Of a DNA stretch of 64,000 bases, positions 43,767-52,251 are shown piece after piece. The position numbers and the translations under genes were made by a program. The stretch spans positions 186,001 to 250,000 of the forward strand of contig CAVVPS010000019.1 of the NCBI GenBank assembly GCA_963750195.1, in the 5' to 3' direction. This DNA comes from AP-15 sp963750195 (GTDB lineage: Bacteria; Pseudomonadota; Alphaproteobacteria; ATCC43930; CGMCC-115725). The notes under the pieces were generated by a model. The model saw nothing but the letters and a program-made list of their open reading frames with translations, was not told where the DNA came from and did no database searches. How positions within the stretch are numbered: the stretch's first letter is position 1; every line of letters starts with the position of its first letter.

Positions 43767-44260
43767 GCGACGGTCATCAAGGGTACCGCCACCGAGCCCT
43801 TCATCATATGTTCACTGAAGGTGACCGACGATCATGGTCCTGGCACACGGGGATGCCGAGATCGGAGCAATGAAACAAGGTTGTGGACACGCGGCGCCGC
43901 CGGAAGAGCGGCGCGGATGGCGTCAAGATGCGGCGCCATCCGGCCACTCGTCGAATGGTTGCAGTCCGCGAACAGGCGAAATCGGCACTGCGGGTTTGGC
44001 GAGCTTCACCCGGCCCGCGCTGTGCCAGATCGCAACAGCTACGGCATTGAAGCCTGCCTATGCTGTCTCGTTTGTCAATTAGCAAAGAGAATGGCAAACG
44101 ACAACTTTATTGCGCGAGAGGCGGTTAGGTGCTATAGCGACAGCATCGTTGAAAGTACCTTACCGCGATGCGCGAACCGGGGGCTGCGGTTTTTCGCTAC
44201 CGGCGTTTGTGGAACCTCGCTCATCATCGCCGGTCGGAAACGCTGAACAGGAGTGCAGGG
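43767..44260. other. 494-bp non-coding leader before the XrtA operon
   Basis: No open frame here looks like protein: those present are Arg/Cys-rich shadows. A GC-rich inverted segment (GGCGCCGCCGGAAGAGCGGCGC, about 43889-43914) could form a hairpin ending the DUF1501 transcript, without a T tract. The last 190 bp are more AT-rich and hold the promoter candidate at 44110-44138. I see no other signal. Confidence 0.5.
44110..44138 (+). promoter_or_regulatory. Candidate promoter of the XrtA polysaccharide operon
   Basis: TTGCGC (44110-44115) and TATAGC (44133-44138) are separated by exactly 17 bp, about 120 bp before the GTG of the first operon gene. The match is three of six at -35 and four of six at -10. 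Confidence 0.35.
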
Positions 44261-44875
44261 GTGCACCGCACGTTGTTTCGCGCCGCAGGAATGATCGTAG
44301 CGCTTGTCATCGCCGGGTGCCATGGCGGGCCGCCGTTACCGTCGGCACCCCCGGCGTCGGCGCTGCCGTCGAGTGAATACATTATTGGCCCCGGCGACAA
44401 ATTGAACATCTTTGTCTGGCGCAACCCAGAATTGAGTATCTCGGTCGATGTTCGGCCGGATGGGCGTCTGTCGATCCCGCTTGTCGAAGACGTGGTTGCA
44501 ATCGGCAAGACGACAACCCAACTTGCGCGCGAGCTGGAGCAGCGCCTAGCGAGATACATCAAAGAGCCGGTGGTCACCGTCATCGCCCAAGGGTTCGTCG
44601 GTCCCTTCACCGAACAGGTGCGGGTCATCGGTGAAGCCGCGCAGCCCCGAGCGATCGCGTACCGAACCGACATGACCGTGCTCGACGCGATGATCGAAGT
44701 CGGCGGGCTGACGCGTTATGCGTCCGGCAACAATTCGGTCCTGGTGCGCACCGCCAACGGGAAGCAGCAGACCTATTCGGTGCATCTCGACGACTTGATC
44801 AAGGACGGCGACGTGACGAGCAACGTCGCGCTGCAGCCGGGCGATATTCTGATCATTCCGCAACGCCTGTTCTGA
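44261..44875 (+). CDS. XrtA-system polysaccharide export lipoprotein (Wza/EpsE-like)
   Basis: A 204-residue outer-membrane polysaccharide export protein. The N-terminus has a lipoprotein signal ending in LVIAGC, so the mature protein is lipid-anchored. YIIGPGDKLNIFVWRNPELS begins the Poly_export (PES) domain, and a SLBB domain follows (EQVRVIGEAAQPRAIAYR, LDAMIEVGGLTRYA). The GTG at 44261 with ACAGGAG 8 nt upstream gives the proper lipobox position; longer versions do not. As first gene of the exosortase A operon, it should form the export channel. Confidence 0.88.
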   Translation: MHRTLFRAAGMIVALVIAGCHGGPPLPSAPPASALPSSEYIIGPGDKLNIFVWRNPELSISVDVRPDGRLSIPLVEDVVAIGKTTTQLARELEQRLARYIKEPVVTVIAQGFVGPFTEQVRVIGEAAQPRAIAYRTDMTVLDAMIEVGGLTRYASGNNSVLVRTANGKQQTYSVHLDDLIKDGDVTSNVALQPGDILIIPQRLF

Positions 44876-44981
44876 TTATGGCCGAATTTGCCGGAGCGGG
44901 TGGTGGTGGCAAGGCCGAGCGATATCAACCGGTCGAAGTATCGGGGGTCGTCGGATCCCGCTCAACCGCGTGGAGCTGTCG

Positions 44982-46562
44982 ATGAATTGGGTTAAATCAC
45001 AAGCTTTGCCGCTCGCGCAGATGCTGTGGCGGCAAAAATGGCTCGCCATCGGCATCGCTTGGCTGGTATGCACGGTCGGCTGGATCGCCGTCTCATTTCT
45101 TCCGACTAAATACGAGTCATCGGCGCGCGTTTATCTCAATGCCGATCCGCTGCTGACTCCGCTGCTCCACGGCTTGGCTGCGGACACCAATCCGACGCGG
45201 CATCTCGATTTTCTGCAGCGCACGCTGCTGAGCCGGCCCAATCTCGATCAGCTTGTTCGCATGACCGATCTCGACACTTCGGCTACCACCCCCGAGCAAA
45301 GGGACGCTCTTTATCAACAACTTGCCGCCAGCGTCGATATCAGACCCATCACCCAGAACCTGATGACGATATCCTACCGCGACCACGATCCCCTGGTGGC
45401 CAAGAACGTGGTTCAATCGCTCTTGACGATCTTTGCCGAGAAGACGGCGGGCAGCAGTCGCAGCGAGATGGACAGTGCGCAACGCTTTCTCGACGAGGAA
45501 ATCGCGTCCTATCGCGATCAGTTGCGCGCCGCTGAGAAGCGCCGGGCGGACCTGGCGCGGCAATATCCCGACATCGTGACGGATCGCGACCCGGATGCCC
45601 CGACAGACGCGGGCAATACCGGCAGTCGGCTCGATCAGGCCCGGGCTGCGGTAGTCAAGGCCAAAGACGATCTCGCGGATGCGACCACCAAACGTGACTC
45701 CCTGAGCAAGCAGCTCAGTTCGATACCTTCGATGCTGACCGTCGACCGCGCACCGCAGGTGGTCGTCAACGGCGGGCGGCTCAGCCCCGACGGAGAGCGG
45801 CTTCAACAGCTACGCACCCAGCTCGAGTCGTTGCGGCTGAAATACACCGACCAACATCCGGACGTGATCGCCACCCGAGCAGCGATTGCCGAGGCCGAGG
45901 CGGACATGAAGAACTCCGGGTCCGGGTCGGGCGCTCCTGGCGACGGCTCCAGTAAGGGCCAGATTGCCAACGCCGTCTACGATCAGCTCAAGGTTAAACT
46001 GGTCGACGCCGAGGGCAATGTCGCCTCCTCGCAGCGTCGCCTCGTCGCGGCCGAAGACGACGAGAGCCGCATCGAACGGATTGCGCAATCGGTGCCTGGC
46101 GTGTTGACCCAAGCGCAGGACCTTGACCGTGATTATAGCATCCTGAAGAAGAATTATCAGGAACTGGTGTCGCGTCGTCAGGCGGCGCAGATCGCCGACA
46201 ACGCCAACACCAAGACCGAGAACATCCAGTTCCGCATCGTCGACCCGCCGCAACAGCCGCTGTTTCCGGTGGCGCCCGATCGGCCGATGTTGCTGTCGGT
46301 AGTGCTGCTGTTCGGGCTTGGCGCCGGCCTCGCCGTGCCGCTGGCGATGGAGCAGCTCGACCGTTCTTTCGCGACGATTACCCAGCTGCGCAGCCTTGGC
46401 ATTCCGATCTTGGGAAGTGTGACCCGGCTCTCGCTCAGCGCGGCCAAACGGCGCGAAGCGATCCAGCTGGTCGGGGTCTGCGCCAGTGCATTCGTGTTGA
46501 TCGCGGTTTATGGCACGTTGCTGGCGCTGAGCTTGCGCCTCCATTCGGTGAGCGTTACGTAA
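44982..46562 (+). CDS. XrtA-system polysaccharide chain-length determinant (Wzz/EpsF-like)
   Basis: A 526-residue inner-membrane Wzz-type protein (a GTG at 44970 would add four residues). It has a transmembrane segment near the N-terminus (WLAIGIAWLVCTVGWIAVSF), a periplasmic Wzz domain (YESSARVYLNADPLLTPLLHG), long coiled-coil helices (residues about 165-400), GNRVFRIVDPP-type PxxP region (RIVDPPQQPLFPVAPDRP) and a second transmembrane helix. The last 25 residues form another hydrophobic segment. It sets chain length together with the kinase encoded next, whose ATG overlaps its stop (TAATG). Confidence 0.9.
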   Translation: MNWVKSQALPLAQMLWRQKWLAIGIAWLVCTVGWIAVSFLPTKYESSARVYLNADPLLTPLLHGLAADTNPTRHLDFLQRTLLSRPNLDQLVRMTDLDTSATTPEQRDALYQQLAASVDIRPITQNLMTISYRDHDPLVAKNVVQSLLTIFAEKTAGSSRSEMDSAQRFLDEEIASYRDQLRAAEKRRADLARQYPDIVTDRDPDAPTDAGNTGSRLDQARAAVVKAKDDLADATTKRDSLSKQLSSIPSMLTVDRAPQVVVNGGRLSPDGERLQQLRTQLESLRLKYTDQHPDVIATRAAIAEAEADMKNSGSGSGAPGDGSSKGQIANAVYDQLKVKLVDAEGNVASSQRRLVAAEDDESRIERIAQSVPGVLTQAQDLDRDYSILKKNYQELVSRRQAAQIADNANTKTENIQFRIVDPPQQPLFPVAPDRPMLLSVVLLFGLGAGLAVPLAMEQLDRSFATITQLRSLGIPILGSVTRLSLSAAKRREAIQLVGVCASAFVLIAVYGTLLALSLRLHSVSVT

Positions 46563-47482
46563 TGGCAGAGTCGATCGGATTAATCGAGCGGGCAGCGGCG
46601 CTGCTGCGCCAGCGGGAAGGGGCCGAACCCGACCCACCGACGCCGCCTCTACCGCGGACGCCGCAACCGGCGTCGCCGTCGGCGCCTAGCAGAGCCGCAG
46701 ACGTTGCCGGGCCCGAGGTGGTCTTCGATCGTGGGCGACTTGCCAGTTTCGGAATTCCGCTTCCGTCAGCTGAGCGCTCGCGCACCGTCGAAGAATTTCG
46801 CCTTGTCAAGCGCAACCTGATGGCCGCATGGTCGGCCGCTACGGTCGGCGATCAGCGGCCCAGCCGGCTCATCATGGTCACCAGCGCGCGGCCCGGTGAG
46901 GGAAAGACCTTTACCGCGCTCAATCTGGCGCTCGCCTTCGCCACCGAAAGAGATGTGAAGGCGCTGCTCGTCGATGTCGACACTCAGCACTCGACCTTGG
47001 GGACCATCCTTGGTCTCCAGGGGAAGAAAGGGATCGTCGACGTGCTCGCGGCGGGTCTCGACGTGTCCGATGTTCTGGTCCGCACCAATATCCCCAACCT
47101 CCTGGTTCTGCCGCCGGGGCAAGGCGGCCCTCATGTGCCCGAGTTGTTTTCGAGCAATCAGATGGTTTCTCTAATGAACGAACTGACGCGGCGTTTTCCC
47201 GACCGCTTCATCATCCTCGACACCCCCCCTTGCATGGCGAGCAGCGACGCCGCCGCGTTGGCCCCTTTGGTCGGGCAGATCGTGTTCGTCGTCGAAGCGC
47301 ATCGTACCCAGCAGGACGAGATCGAAGCGGGGCTCAGCATCCTCAACTCCTGCCCTCGGATCAGCTTACTGTTGAATAAGAGCGAGGTGGCGAGCGCACA
47401 TTTCGGCTCCTACGGCTACGGTTATCACTATCCCAGTGGCGAGGGCGATGAGCTGCGCTCGGAAAAACCGGTACCGGCCTAG
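46562..47482 (+). CDS. XrtA-system tyrosine autokinase (BY-kinase)
   Basis: A 306-residue cytoplasmic bacterial tyrosine kinase. Walker A is SARPGEGKT at residues 108-116, Walker A' is ALLVDVDTQ, and Walker B is FIILDTPP. The C-terminal Tyr cluster YGYGYHY is the autophosphorylation tail. A Pro-rich linker of about 30 residues precedes the domain. It is expected to act with the Wzz-like protein upstream to regulate polymer length and export. Its 3' end overlaps the barrel gene by 35 bp. Confidence 0.9.
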   Translation: MAESIGLIERAAALLRQREGAEPDPPTPPLPRTPQPASPSAPSRAADVAGPEVVFDRGRLASFGIPLPSAERSRTVEEFRLVKRNLMAAWSAATVGDQRPSRLIMVTSARPGEGKTFTALNLALAFATERDVKALLVDVDTQHSTLGTILGLQGKKGIVDVLAAGLDVSDVLVRTNIPNLLVLPPGQGGPHVPELFSSNQMVSLMNELTRRFPDRFIILDTPPCMASSDAAALAPLVGQIVFVVEAHRTQQDEIEAGLSILNSCPRISLLLNKSEVASAHFGSYGYGYHYPSGEGDELRSEKPVPA

Positions 47483-49253
47483 AGGCCCAGCGGGCACGGT
47501 ACTCGGGAAACCGCATTTCCGGCTGACGCTTTCGGTCCTCGTCATTGCCGGCCTGACGCCGGCGATACCGGTCGACGCTCAGCCGATGACCGGCTCATCT
47601 CCTGGCGGTGGCGTGCCTGCGGGTACCGGGCCCGATGTTCTGCCGCCGGTGTCGCCCGGCCCGTTTGGCCTGCCCAACCCGCTGGCACCACCCAATTCAC
47701 TGCCCAACGGCATCACGCCCGCGGAGCCGGCGCAACCTGGGTCCTCGCTAGCGCTGCCTGAACCTGGTGCCGGTCTCACCACGCTGCAGCAATATGATCC
47801 CAACGCACCGGCGGTCCTGATTCAACCCTATTTGTCGGTCAGCGAGCGATTTACCGACAATGTTAACTTCACGCATTCCGATCGGATCGCGGCAGCGGAG
47901 ACAAGCCTGGGCCCTGGTGTCTCGATTTCGGCCGACACACCGCGGCTGCGTGGTGTGCTGAGCGCTCAGGCGTACGGTAACGTGTACGTCCCGTCGGCCG
48001 GATTGGATCAGGTTATCGGCAGTCTTTTCGGAAGCGGCACGGCGACCATTGTGCCCGACCGTCTGTTCGTCGATGCAAACAGCGTCATAACCCAAGGCTC
48101 GACATTGCCTGGGCTCGGCTTTGTCAATACGAACTTGCTGCCGCAGAACCAGCAGACACAAGTATTTGCCACTTCGGTTTCGCCTTATCTGAGAGAATCG
48201 TTCGACGGGATGGTCGATACCGAACTGCGTTATCGCTTCGGCGCGACCAATTTCGGCGGAAACACCGCGGCAACGCCATCGACACTAACACCGGCGGTGA
48301 CCAACCTATCCAATGGGATTTTGAACGAGGGTAGCTTTATTGCCGCAACGGGTCAAAATTTCGAGCGCGCGCTGTCACGACTGACGGTCGTCGGGTCAGA
48401 CTTCAACAGTAACTCGACCAGCCGCAACACACAGTTCAGCTCGTACGACGATCTTCAATATCGGATTACCCCAGCTATCTCGGCGCTGGCACGGATCGGT
48501 TACCAGAACCTCCAATATCCGCTTGCCCCGTTAGCGTCATTCGCTGGCGCGACCTGGCTCGCTGGCGGCCAGCTCGGATTCGGCCCCAATTACGGGTATG
48601 TCAGTTTGGAATACGGACGGCAGCAGGGCGTTTACGGCTTTACCGGATCCGCGAATTATCAGGTAACGCCGACCATCACCGTAGTTGCCAGTCTGGTGCA
48701 GGGGGTCAGCTCTCCGGGCCAATATCTGCAAGGCTCGCTGGCGAACGCGACCCTCGATCCCTATGGCTCGATCGTCGATCAGTATTCAGGGCTCCCGACG
48801 GCCTTTTACAGCCCGGGGTTGGGATTGACTAATGGAGTATACAAGCAGCATCTCTTCAACGGCCAAATTACCGACTCAATCGGTCCGAACCGCTATTCGC
48901 TTTACGGCTATTACACCAATCAGCAGTCGCTGACGCCGCCGATAACTGCGCCGACCAAGAGCGTTGGGGGCTATGCGACCTGGAATCGCGACATTAGGCC
49001 TGACCTCAATGGCAGCGCCTCGGTCGGCTACACCACTACGGCTAACGCAGTTGCTGTGAACAATGTGACCCCAGTCGGCACTGTCAACACTTTGAGCGCC
49101 AATATCGGCGTCAACTATCTCTTCGCTAGAAATTTGACCGGGTCGGTTTTCTATACCCTTGCATATCAGCCGAACGGCGCCGTGGTGACTGCCGGGCGGA
49201 GCGGCGACATTGTAGTGAACTCGTTGCAGTTCTCTCTGAGGAAGGCGTTCTAA
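47448..49253 (+). CDS. XrtA-system outer-membrane beta-barrel protein
   Basis: The protein (601 residues from ATG 47448; a GTG at 47436 is also in frame) has a signal peptide after a basic leader (LTLSVLVIAGLTPAIPVDAQ), then a long Pro/Gly-rich region, and from about residue 125 a beta-barrel rich in alternating strands: LIQPYLSVSERFTDNVNF and then YLFARNLTGSVFYTLAYQPN, ending in LQFSLRKAF with a terminal Phe as in outer-membrane barrels. This matches the uncharacterised PEP-CTERM-system barrel family (TIGR03016-like) found at this operon position. It may form the outer-membrane export path. Confidence 0.87.
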   Translation: MSCARKNRYRPRGPAGTVLGKPHFRLTLSVLVIAGLTPAIPVDAQPMTGSSPGGGVPAGTGPDVLPPVSPGPFGLPNPLAPPNSLPNGITPAEPAQPGSSLALPEPGAGLTTLQQYDPNAPAVLIQPYLSVSERFTDNVNFTHSDRIAAAETSLGPGVSISADTPRLRGVLSAQAYGNVYVPSAGLDQVIGSLFGSGTATIVPDRLFVDANSVITQGSTLPGLGFVNTNLLPQNQQTQVFATSVSPYLRESFDGMVDTELRYRFGATNFGGNTAATPSTLTPAVTNLSNGILNEGSFIAATGQNFERALSRLTVVGSDFNSNSTSRNTQFSSYDDLQYRITPAISALARIGYQNLQYPLAPLASFAGATWLAGGQLGFGPNYGYVSLEYGRQQGVYGFTGSANYQVTPTITVVASLVQGVSSPGQYLQGSLANATLDPYGSIVDQYSGLPTAFYSPGLGLTNGVYKQHLFNGQITDSIGPNRYSLYGYYTNQQSLTPPITAPTKSVGGYATWNRDIRPDLNGSASVGYTTTANAVAVNNVTPVGTVNTLSANIGVNYLFARNLTGSVFYTLAYQPNGAVVTAGRSGDIVVNSLQFSLRKAF

Positions 49254-49257
49254 GCCC

Positions 49258-50250
49258 ATGTATTCTGAATTCTATGGGCTCGCCACCCGGCCGTTCCAGC
49301 TGACGCCGGATGCCCGCTTCTTCTTCGAGAGTACCGTTCATCGGCAGGCGATGGCCTATCTGGTCTACGGTCTGCACCATGCCGAAGGCTTCATCATAAT
49401 TACCGGTGAAGTCGGCGCGGGAAAAACCATCCTGGTCGACAATCTGCTGTCGACGATCAACGAGAGCAGCTTTATTACCGCAAAGATCGTGACCAGCCAG
49501 CTCGGCGGCGACGATCTTCTGCATATGGTGGCAGCCGGCTTCGGCGTTGCCAAGGAGGGGCTGGCCAAGGGATCTCTGCTGCAGCGCATCAGCGATTTCG
49601 TTCTCGCCCAGCACCGCGACGGCAAACGCGTGCTGTTGATCGTCGACGAGGCGCAGAATTTGTCGTTCGAGGCGCTCGAAGAGCTTCGCATGCTTTCCAA
49701 CATCGTCGTCGACAGCACTATGGCATTACAGAGCTTCCTGCTCGGCCAGCCTCAGTTCCGGACGATCTTGGGCAGCCCGGGGCTCGAACAACTGCGCCAG
49801 CGGGTGACCGCCGCCTACCACCTCGGCCCGCTGAACGAGGCCGAAACCAGGGCCTACATAGAGCACCGCCTGCGCCGCGCCGAGTGGAAAGGTGATCCGC
49901 ATTTCACCGAAGCCTCGTTTCCGGTGATCTATCAGCACACCGAAGGCGTACCCCGGCGGATCAACACGTTGTGCTCACGCCTTCTGCTGTACGGATTTCT
50001 AGAGCAACTGCACACTTTGACGGCGAGCGCAGTCGACAAGGTGGCCAACGATCTGCGCGAGGAAATTGCGGTAGTCGCCTCGCCTTCGGCGCTTCCCGCT
50101 GTCGATGCCGCAACGGGCGCGCTAGGCGCTGCTCTTCCGGCCTTTGTCGAACGCCTCGCCGCCCTCGAAAAGAACGTCGACCAGCACGATCGCCTGCTCC
50201 GGCGCGCGATCGAAATCGCCGCTCATTATTTTCAAGGTCAACGGCAATGA
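49258..50250 (+). CDS. XrtA-system AAA ATPase (ExeA/GspA-like)
   Basis: A 330-residue ATPase beginning MYSEFYGLATRPFQLTPDARFFF, the start shared by ExeA-like proteins. Walker A is TGEVGAGKT at residues 49-57, Walker B is VLLIVDEAQNLS, and FLLGQPQFRTIL with VPRRINTLCSRLLLYG completes the AAA domain. Members of the PEP-CTERM set (TIGR03015-like) are placed between the barrel and the deacetylase. Its role is probably assembly of the export machine. It overlaps the deacetylase start by 4 bp (ATGA). Confidence 0.9.
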   Translation: MYSEFYGLATRPFQLTPDARFFFESTVHRQAMAYLVYGLHHAEGFIIITGEVGAGKTILVDNLLSTINESSFITAKIVTSQLGGDDLLHMVAAGFGVAKEGLAKGSLLQRISDFVLAQHRDGKRVLLIVDEAQNLSFEALEELRMLSNIVVDSTMALQSFLLGQPQFRTILGSPGLEQLRQRVTAAYHLGPLNEAETRAYIEHRLRRAEWKGDPHFTEASFPVIYQHTEGVPRRINTLCSRLLLYGFLEQLHTLTASAVDKVANDLREEIAVVASPSALPAVDAATGALGAALPAFVERLAALEKNVDQHDRLLRRAIEIAAHYFQGQRQ

Positions 50251-51233
50251 GCCCGGCAGCCAAGTCGCTGCAGCGCCAGATCGTAGCTGAGTCTAAGAGC
50301 TCGGAGCCGCTGCCGGTTTCGGTCGCCGACACCGCGGCGCACCAGAGCCGGCGCGTGTTCGGCGCGATGACGATCGACGTCGAAGATTATTTTCAAGTCG
50401 AGGCGTTCTCGGCGACGATCGATCGCAAGGATTGGGACGGCCTGCCGCAACGGGTCGAGCGCAACACCCAACGGCTGCTTGAGATCCTGGCCGAGGCGGG
50501 CGTTCACGCGACCTTTTTCACCTTGGGCTGTATAGCGCGGCGGCATCCGTCGCTGGCTCGGCGCATCACTGCCGAAGGTCATGAGCTGGCCAGTCACGGG
50601 ACCGATCACGTCCGCGTCGATCGCCAGTCTCCGGCCGCCTTTCGCGCCGATGTGCGCGAAAGCAAAAGAATCCTCGAGGATTCGGGCGGGGTCAAGGTAA
50701 GCGGCTATCGCGCCCCGACCTTCTCGATCGGCTCTGCCACCGCCTGGGCTCATGAGATCCTCGCAGAGGAGGGCTATTGCTACAGTTCGAGCGTCTATCC
50801 CGTCAGGCACGATATCTACGGCAGTCCCGACGCACCGCAATTCCCGTTTGCTCCCTGTCCGGGGATGATCGAAATCCCGCTGACCACCGTTCGTATGTTG
50901 GGAAAGAGCATTCCCGCCTCGGGCGGAGGTTACTTTCGACTGTTTCCGTATGCGCTGACCCGATGGCTACTGGCCCGGACATGCCGCGCTGACAGTCCAT
51001 CGCCGGTATTTTATCTCCATCCGTGGGAGATTGATCCCGAGCAGCCGCGGCAGCGGCAGTCGCCGCTGCGCTCGCGGTTTCGTCATTACTTGAACCTTAG
51101 CCGCACCGAGCCGCGCCTGCGTCGTCTGTTGCGCGAATTCGCCTGGACGCGCATGGACCGGTTATTCCTGAGCGAGCCGTCGGAGCGGTTTCCCCTGATC
51201 ATGGCATGGACGGATCATCGCAAGTCGCGGTAA
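50247..51233 (+). CDS. XrtA-system polysaccharide deacetylase
   Basis: A 328-residue carbohydrate esterase 4 family protein. MTIDVEDYFQVEAF has the catalytic Asp pair, ATFFTLGCIARRHPSLAR is the second motif, GHELASHGTDHVRVDR carries the metal His residues, and GYRAPTFSIG is motif 3. It resembles the exosortase-associated deacetylase family (TIGR03006-like) and should remove acetyl groups from the exported polysaccharide. The ATG at 50247 overlaps the ATPase stop; its 3' end overlaps the FemAB gene by 28 bp. Confidence 0.91.
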   Translation: MSPAAKSLQRQIVAESKSSEPLPVSVADTAAHQSRRVFGAMTIDVEDYFQVEAFSATIDRKDWDGLPQRVERNTQRLLEILAEAGVHATFFTLGCIARRHPSLARRITAEGHELASHGTDHVRVDRQSPAAFRADVRESKRILEDSGGVKVSGYRAPTFSIGSATAWAHEILAEEGYCYSSSVYPVRHDIYGSPDAPQFPFAPCPGMIEIPLTTVRMLGKSIPASGGGYFRLFPYALTRWLLARTCRADSPSPVFYLHPWEIDPEQPRQRQSPLRSRFRHYLNLSRTEPRLRRLLREFAWTRMDRLFLSEPSERFPLIMAWTDHRKSR

Positions 51234-52249
51234 GACCGTTCCAGCCGGATGATTCTGGACGGTGGGACGATTTCGTCCAAGACTGCGCGGCCGGGACGTT
51301 CTTCCACCTGTCGTCGTGGCGGCGTGTGATCGAGCGCGCATTTGGCCATCGCACTCATTATCTGCTCGCCGAGCGCGCCGGCAAATTGACCGGGGTGCTG
51401 CCGCTCACCCATGTTAAATCGGCGCTGTTCGGATCCTCCTTGATTGCGAATGCTTTTGGCGTCCAGGGCGGTCCGATCGCTGCCGACGACGCGAGCATGC
51501 GCGCGCTCGAAGGCGAAGCCGTGCGGCTGATGGACAGGCTCGAGGTGCCAGTGCTCGAAATGCGGGGTGCATCGAAGAGCCGCGCCGATTGGCCGACCAA
51601 GTCGGGGCTCTACGCGATCTTCCGCAAGGCGATCGATCCCTCGGTCGAAGCCAATCTGAAGGCTGTACCGCGCAAGCAGCGGGCGATGATCCGCAAGGGC
51701 ATTCAAAACGGGTTGCAATCCGAAATCGACGACGACATCGATCGGCTCCATCGCATCTACGCCGAGTCTGTCCACAATCTCGGCACGCCTGTATTTGCCA
51801 AGTCATATTTTCGTATTCTCAGGGAAGAATTCCCTGCCTGTTCGGACGTCGTCACGGTGACCTGCAATGGAGGGGCGGTGGCGGCAGTGCTCAACTTCTA
51901 CTTTCGGGACGAGGTGTTGCCTTTTTATGGGGGCGGGACAGGGATGGCGCGAGGACTCGCTGCAAATGACTTCATGTATTGGGAGGTGATGAGGAGAGCT
52001 TGCGAGCGCGGCTATCGCAAGTTCGACTTTGGGCGCAGCAAGATCGGCACCGGGGCATACGCATTCAAGCGCAACTGGGGCTTCGAGCCGACGCCGCTTA
52101 CCTACCAATTCCGCTTGACGGCAAAGCGGGATATGCCTGATCTGAACCCGCTCAACCCCAAATTCGCGTTTTTCATCGCTGCCTGGAAAAAATTGCCGTT
52201 GCCGCTCGCCAATCGGCTCGGGCCATTGATCGTCAAGGGGATCGGCTGA
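51206..52249 (+). CDS. XrtA-system FemAB-family protein (GNAT fold)
   Basis: A 347-residue FemAB/GNAT-type aminoacyl- or acyl-transferase: VQDCAAGTFFHLSSWRRVIERAFGH begins the first GNAT half, and LPFYGGGTGMARGLAANDFMYWEVMRRACERGYRKFDFGRSK is the second. This is the family found in exosortase loci (TIGR03019-like). It may add an amino-acid or acyl group to a polymer building block. The start lies within the deacetylase gene, and the exosortase gene begins 2 bp after its stop. Confidence 0.9.
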   Translation: MDGSSQVAVRPFQPDDSGRWDDFVQDCAAGTFFHLSSWRRVIERAFGHRTHYLLAERAGKLTGVLPLTHVKSALFGSSLIANAFGVQGGPIAADDASMRALEGEAVRLMDRLEVPVLEMRGASKSRADWPTKSGLYAIFRKAIDPSVEANLKAVPRKQRAMIRKGIQNGLQSEIDDDIDRLHRIYAESVHNLGTPVFAKSYFRILREEFPACSDVVTVTCNGGAVAAVLNFYFRDEVLPFYGGGTGMARGLAANDFMYWEVMRRACERGYRKFDFGRSKIGTGAYAFKRNWGFEPTPLTYQFRLTAKRDMPDLNPLNPKFAFFIAAWKKLPLPLANRLGPLIVKGIG

Positions 52250-52251
52250 CC

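Noticed and set aside
43821..44246. Open frames in the leader of the XrtA operon
   Set aside because: Cys/Arg-rich translations, no ribosome site, overlapping each other in several frames.
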